Source: Planctomycetaceae bacterium
GTDB lineage: Bacteria; Planctomycetota; Planctomycetia; Pirellulales; Thermoguttaceae
Reading direction: 5' to 3'
Length of the DNA: 7,168 nucleotides
NCBI GenBank assembly: GCA_031278315.1
Contig: JAITKS010000050.1
Location: forward strand, 1 to 7,168
The notes below the pieces were generated by a model, which saw only the letters and a program-made list of their open reading frames with translations, was not told the origin of the DNA and searched no databases. A program made the position numbers and the translations under genes. Positions 5,951 to 7,168 of this stretch are shown here, piece by piece. Positions within the stretch are counted from its first letter, which is position 1, and the number at the start of each line of letters is the position of its first letter.

Positions 5951-6964
5951 ATGCGGCGTTTACCAGTTTACATATTAATTGATTGTTCCGAATCGATGGC
6001 AGGCGAACCGATTGATGCGGTTCAGCGGGGACTTGATGCTATGCTCCAACAGTTGCGGCGGAATCCGCATGCGTTGGAATCTGTTTGTATCAGCGTGATT
6101 ACTTTTGACGCCAGAGCTAAAGTTGCTGTTCCGCTAACGGAGCTTTCTGATTTCAATATTCCTGTTTTATCGATAAAACCCGGAACAGCTTTAGGCGCAG
6201 CGTTAAAATTATTAGCAGAACGAATTAAAAGAGATGTACAGAAAACAACAACTGAAATAAAAGGTGATTACAGACCGATCGTTTTTCTTTTAACAGACGG
6301 GCAGCCGACCGACGAATGGGAAAGTGCCGCAAACACTCTAAAAAAGGTCAATCCGAAGTTAGCAAATATTTATGCTATCGGTTGCGGTAAAGAAATTGAT
6401 TTCAGTGTATTGACTCAAATTACTGATATTGCTTATCACATTAAAGAAGTGTCAAGTGAAATGATTGCTAAATTTTTCATTTGGATGAGTGCAAGTGTGC
6501 AATCAATGAGTCAAGGTGCGGATGTTCCTATTTCGTTAGAGAAATCGCCGTTTGCCGAAAGCGGCGGATTTGATTTAATTGATCCGGACAATTTACCGTT
6601 GCGGAGTGATGTACCGTTACAAATATTTTTGCATTGCAGATGTATTAATACGCATAAATTTTATATGATGCGTTATGTCTTTGTAGAAGAGTATAAAGTT
6701 TATTTAGCGAAATCGGTTCACGTGTTACCGGATGATTTTTTTTCCGAAGGCAGAGGAGTATCGCCGGCGGTTTCGTCTGAATTATTGTATGGCAGTATTC
6801 CGTGTCCGTTTTGTGCTAATACCAGTTGGGCGCAGTGTGGTAATTGCGGACAAATTATGTGTGATCCTGATCCAACGCCGCCGCAGATTCAATGTCCTTC
6901 TTGTCAAGTCATTTTAAATGTCGGCAGCGGTACAGCTTTTGAAGTAACAAGATCATCAGGTTGA
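5951..6964 (+). CDS. TerY-like von Willebrand A protein with C-terminal zinc-ribbon-like domain
   Basis: The 337-residue product is a predicted cytoplasmic protein without signal or membrane segments. The vWA domain (about 5-185) opens with the family signature RRLPVYILIDCSESMAGEPI. It carries a complete metal-ion-dependent adhesion site: D11-x-S13-x-S15, T79 in PGTALGAA and D116 in LLTDGQPTDEW. A middle region of unknown role (about 190-280) follows. The C-terminus has CPFC (285-288), CGNC (296-299), C304 and CPSC (315-318), matching the TerY-C type metal-binding domain. In other bacteria such proteins occur in tellurite-resistance or TerY-P clusters with a PP2C phosphatase and a protein kinase, thought to act in phospho-signalling linked to stress or DNA processing. 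Neither partner is visible here. The start is fixed by the family N-terminus even though no ribosome binding site is present. The role remains inferred. Confidence 0.88.
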   Translation: MRRLPVYILIDCSESMAGEPIDAVQRGLDAMLQQLRRNPHALESVCISVITFDARAKVAVPLTELSDFNIPVLSIKPGTALGAALKLLAERIKRDVQKTTTEIKGDYRPIVFLLTDGQPTDEWESAANTLKKVNPKLANIYAIGCGKEIDFSVLTQITDIAYHIKEVSSEMIAKFFIWMSASVQSMSQGADVPISLEKSPFAESGGFDLIDPDNLPLRSDVPLQIFLHCRCINTHKFYMMRYVFVEEYKVYLAKSVHVLPDDFFSEGRGVSPAVSSELLYGSIPCPFCANTSWAQCGNCGQIMCDPDPTPPQIQCPSCQVILNVGSGTAFEVTRSSG

Positions 6965-7006
6965 TTAACAATACCGCAGATATATTACTACAAATTAAAA
7001 CACAAT

Positions 7007-7168
7007 TTATTCTTTGCTGCCCATGCGGTATTTAATATCATAGTTGATGATAAAATCCAACTCTTCGTCTGTAAAATCATAATGTTGAGATAAGACACGA
7101 TCAATTTTGTCGATAATCAATTTTGATTTTTTCGCATAAAATTCTTGATATTTAATTTCTCCAATATT
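7007..7168 (-). CDS. C-terminal 53 residues of an Eco57I-type adenine DNA methyltransferase / type IIG restriction enzyme
   Basis: The minus-strand frame runs in from the right edge and ends at a TAA at 7007-7009. The tail contains the motif FTDEELDFIINYDIKYRMG, a characteristic C-terminal ending of large N6-adenine methyltransferases of the Eco57I/PglX-like group (COG1002), which modify DNA in restriction-modification and BREX systems. The fragment holds no catalytic motif because the NPPY-bearing domain would lie beyond the window. It converges on the vWA gene with a gap of 42 bases. Whether it is a complete type IIG enzyme or a stand-alone methylase cannot be decided here. Confidence 0.75.
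   Translation of the reverse strand, partial: NIGEIKYQEFYAKKSKLIIDKIDRVLSQHYDFTDEELDFIINYDIKYRMGSKE

Noticed and set aside
6970..7032. Inverted repeat AATACCGCA / TGCGGTATT across the convergent gene ends as a terminator
   Set aside because: The arms are only 9 bases and separated by 45 bases, one arm lies inside the methyltransferase coding region, and no T tract follows either arm; chance is a sufficient explanation.

Overview
The window is an AT-rich bacterial chromosome segment with five protein-coding genes, two of them cut by the window ends. They are separated by unusually long intergenic stretches packed with hairpin-forming repeats. No rRNA, tRNA, CRISPR array or transposase gene is visible. 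Two + strand genes start without any Shine-Dalgarno sequence. Together with the type 2 OMP decarboxylase, the TerY-like von Willebrand A protein and the GC-hairpin repeats, this suggests an uncultured member of the Planctomycetota or a related PVC lineage. That placement is an inference and is not proven by the sequence.

Layout: (i) 1-2035, minus strand: the first 678 residues of a large exported, Gly/Thr/Asn/Ser-rich repeat protein. It has a long signal peptide, and the signal-peptide coding region carries an 11-base G tract. (ii) 2036-2382: a leader plus two repeat elements (A1 and B1). (iii) 2383-3336, minus strand: pyrF, orotidine 5'-phosphate decarboxylase of the type 2 family; its stop codon lies inside repeat B1. 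(iv) 3337-4174: an 838-base gene-free stretch with repeats B2, A2 and A4 and an AACTAA-rich leader. (v) 4175-5551, plus strand: an HlyD/AcrA-type membrane fusion protein with no pump gene beside it. (vi) 5552-5950: a 24-base tandem repeat, repeat A3 and repeat B3. (vii) 5951-6964, plus strand: a TerY-like vWA protein with a C-terminal cysteine-rich metal-binding domain. (viii) 7007-7168, minus strand: the last 53 codons of an Eco57I-type adenine DNA methyltransferase, convergent with the vWA gene.

The genes do not form one pathway: a pyrimidine enzyme, a surface protein, an efflux or secretion adaptor, a vWA protein and a restriction-modification enzyme. The common thread is the intergenic DNA. 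Family A elements have terminal inverted repeats around a GC-rich hairpin; two copies share 64 bases with a single difference. Family B elements have a conserved core around CCGCATGCG, flanked by arms made of stop-codon-bearing heptamers. A and B copies sit side by side at two loci and abut gene starts or ends. The strongest single-gene observation is the poly-G tract: gain or loss of one G would stop translation of the surface protein within a few codons, as expected of a phase-variable contingency locus.
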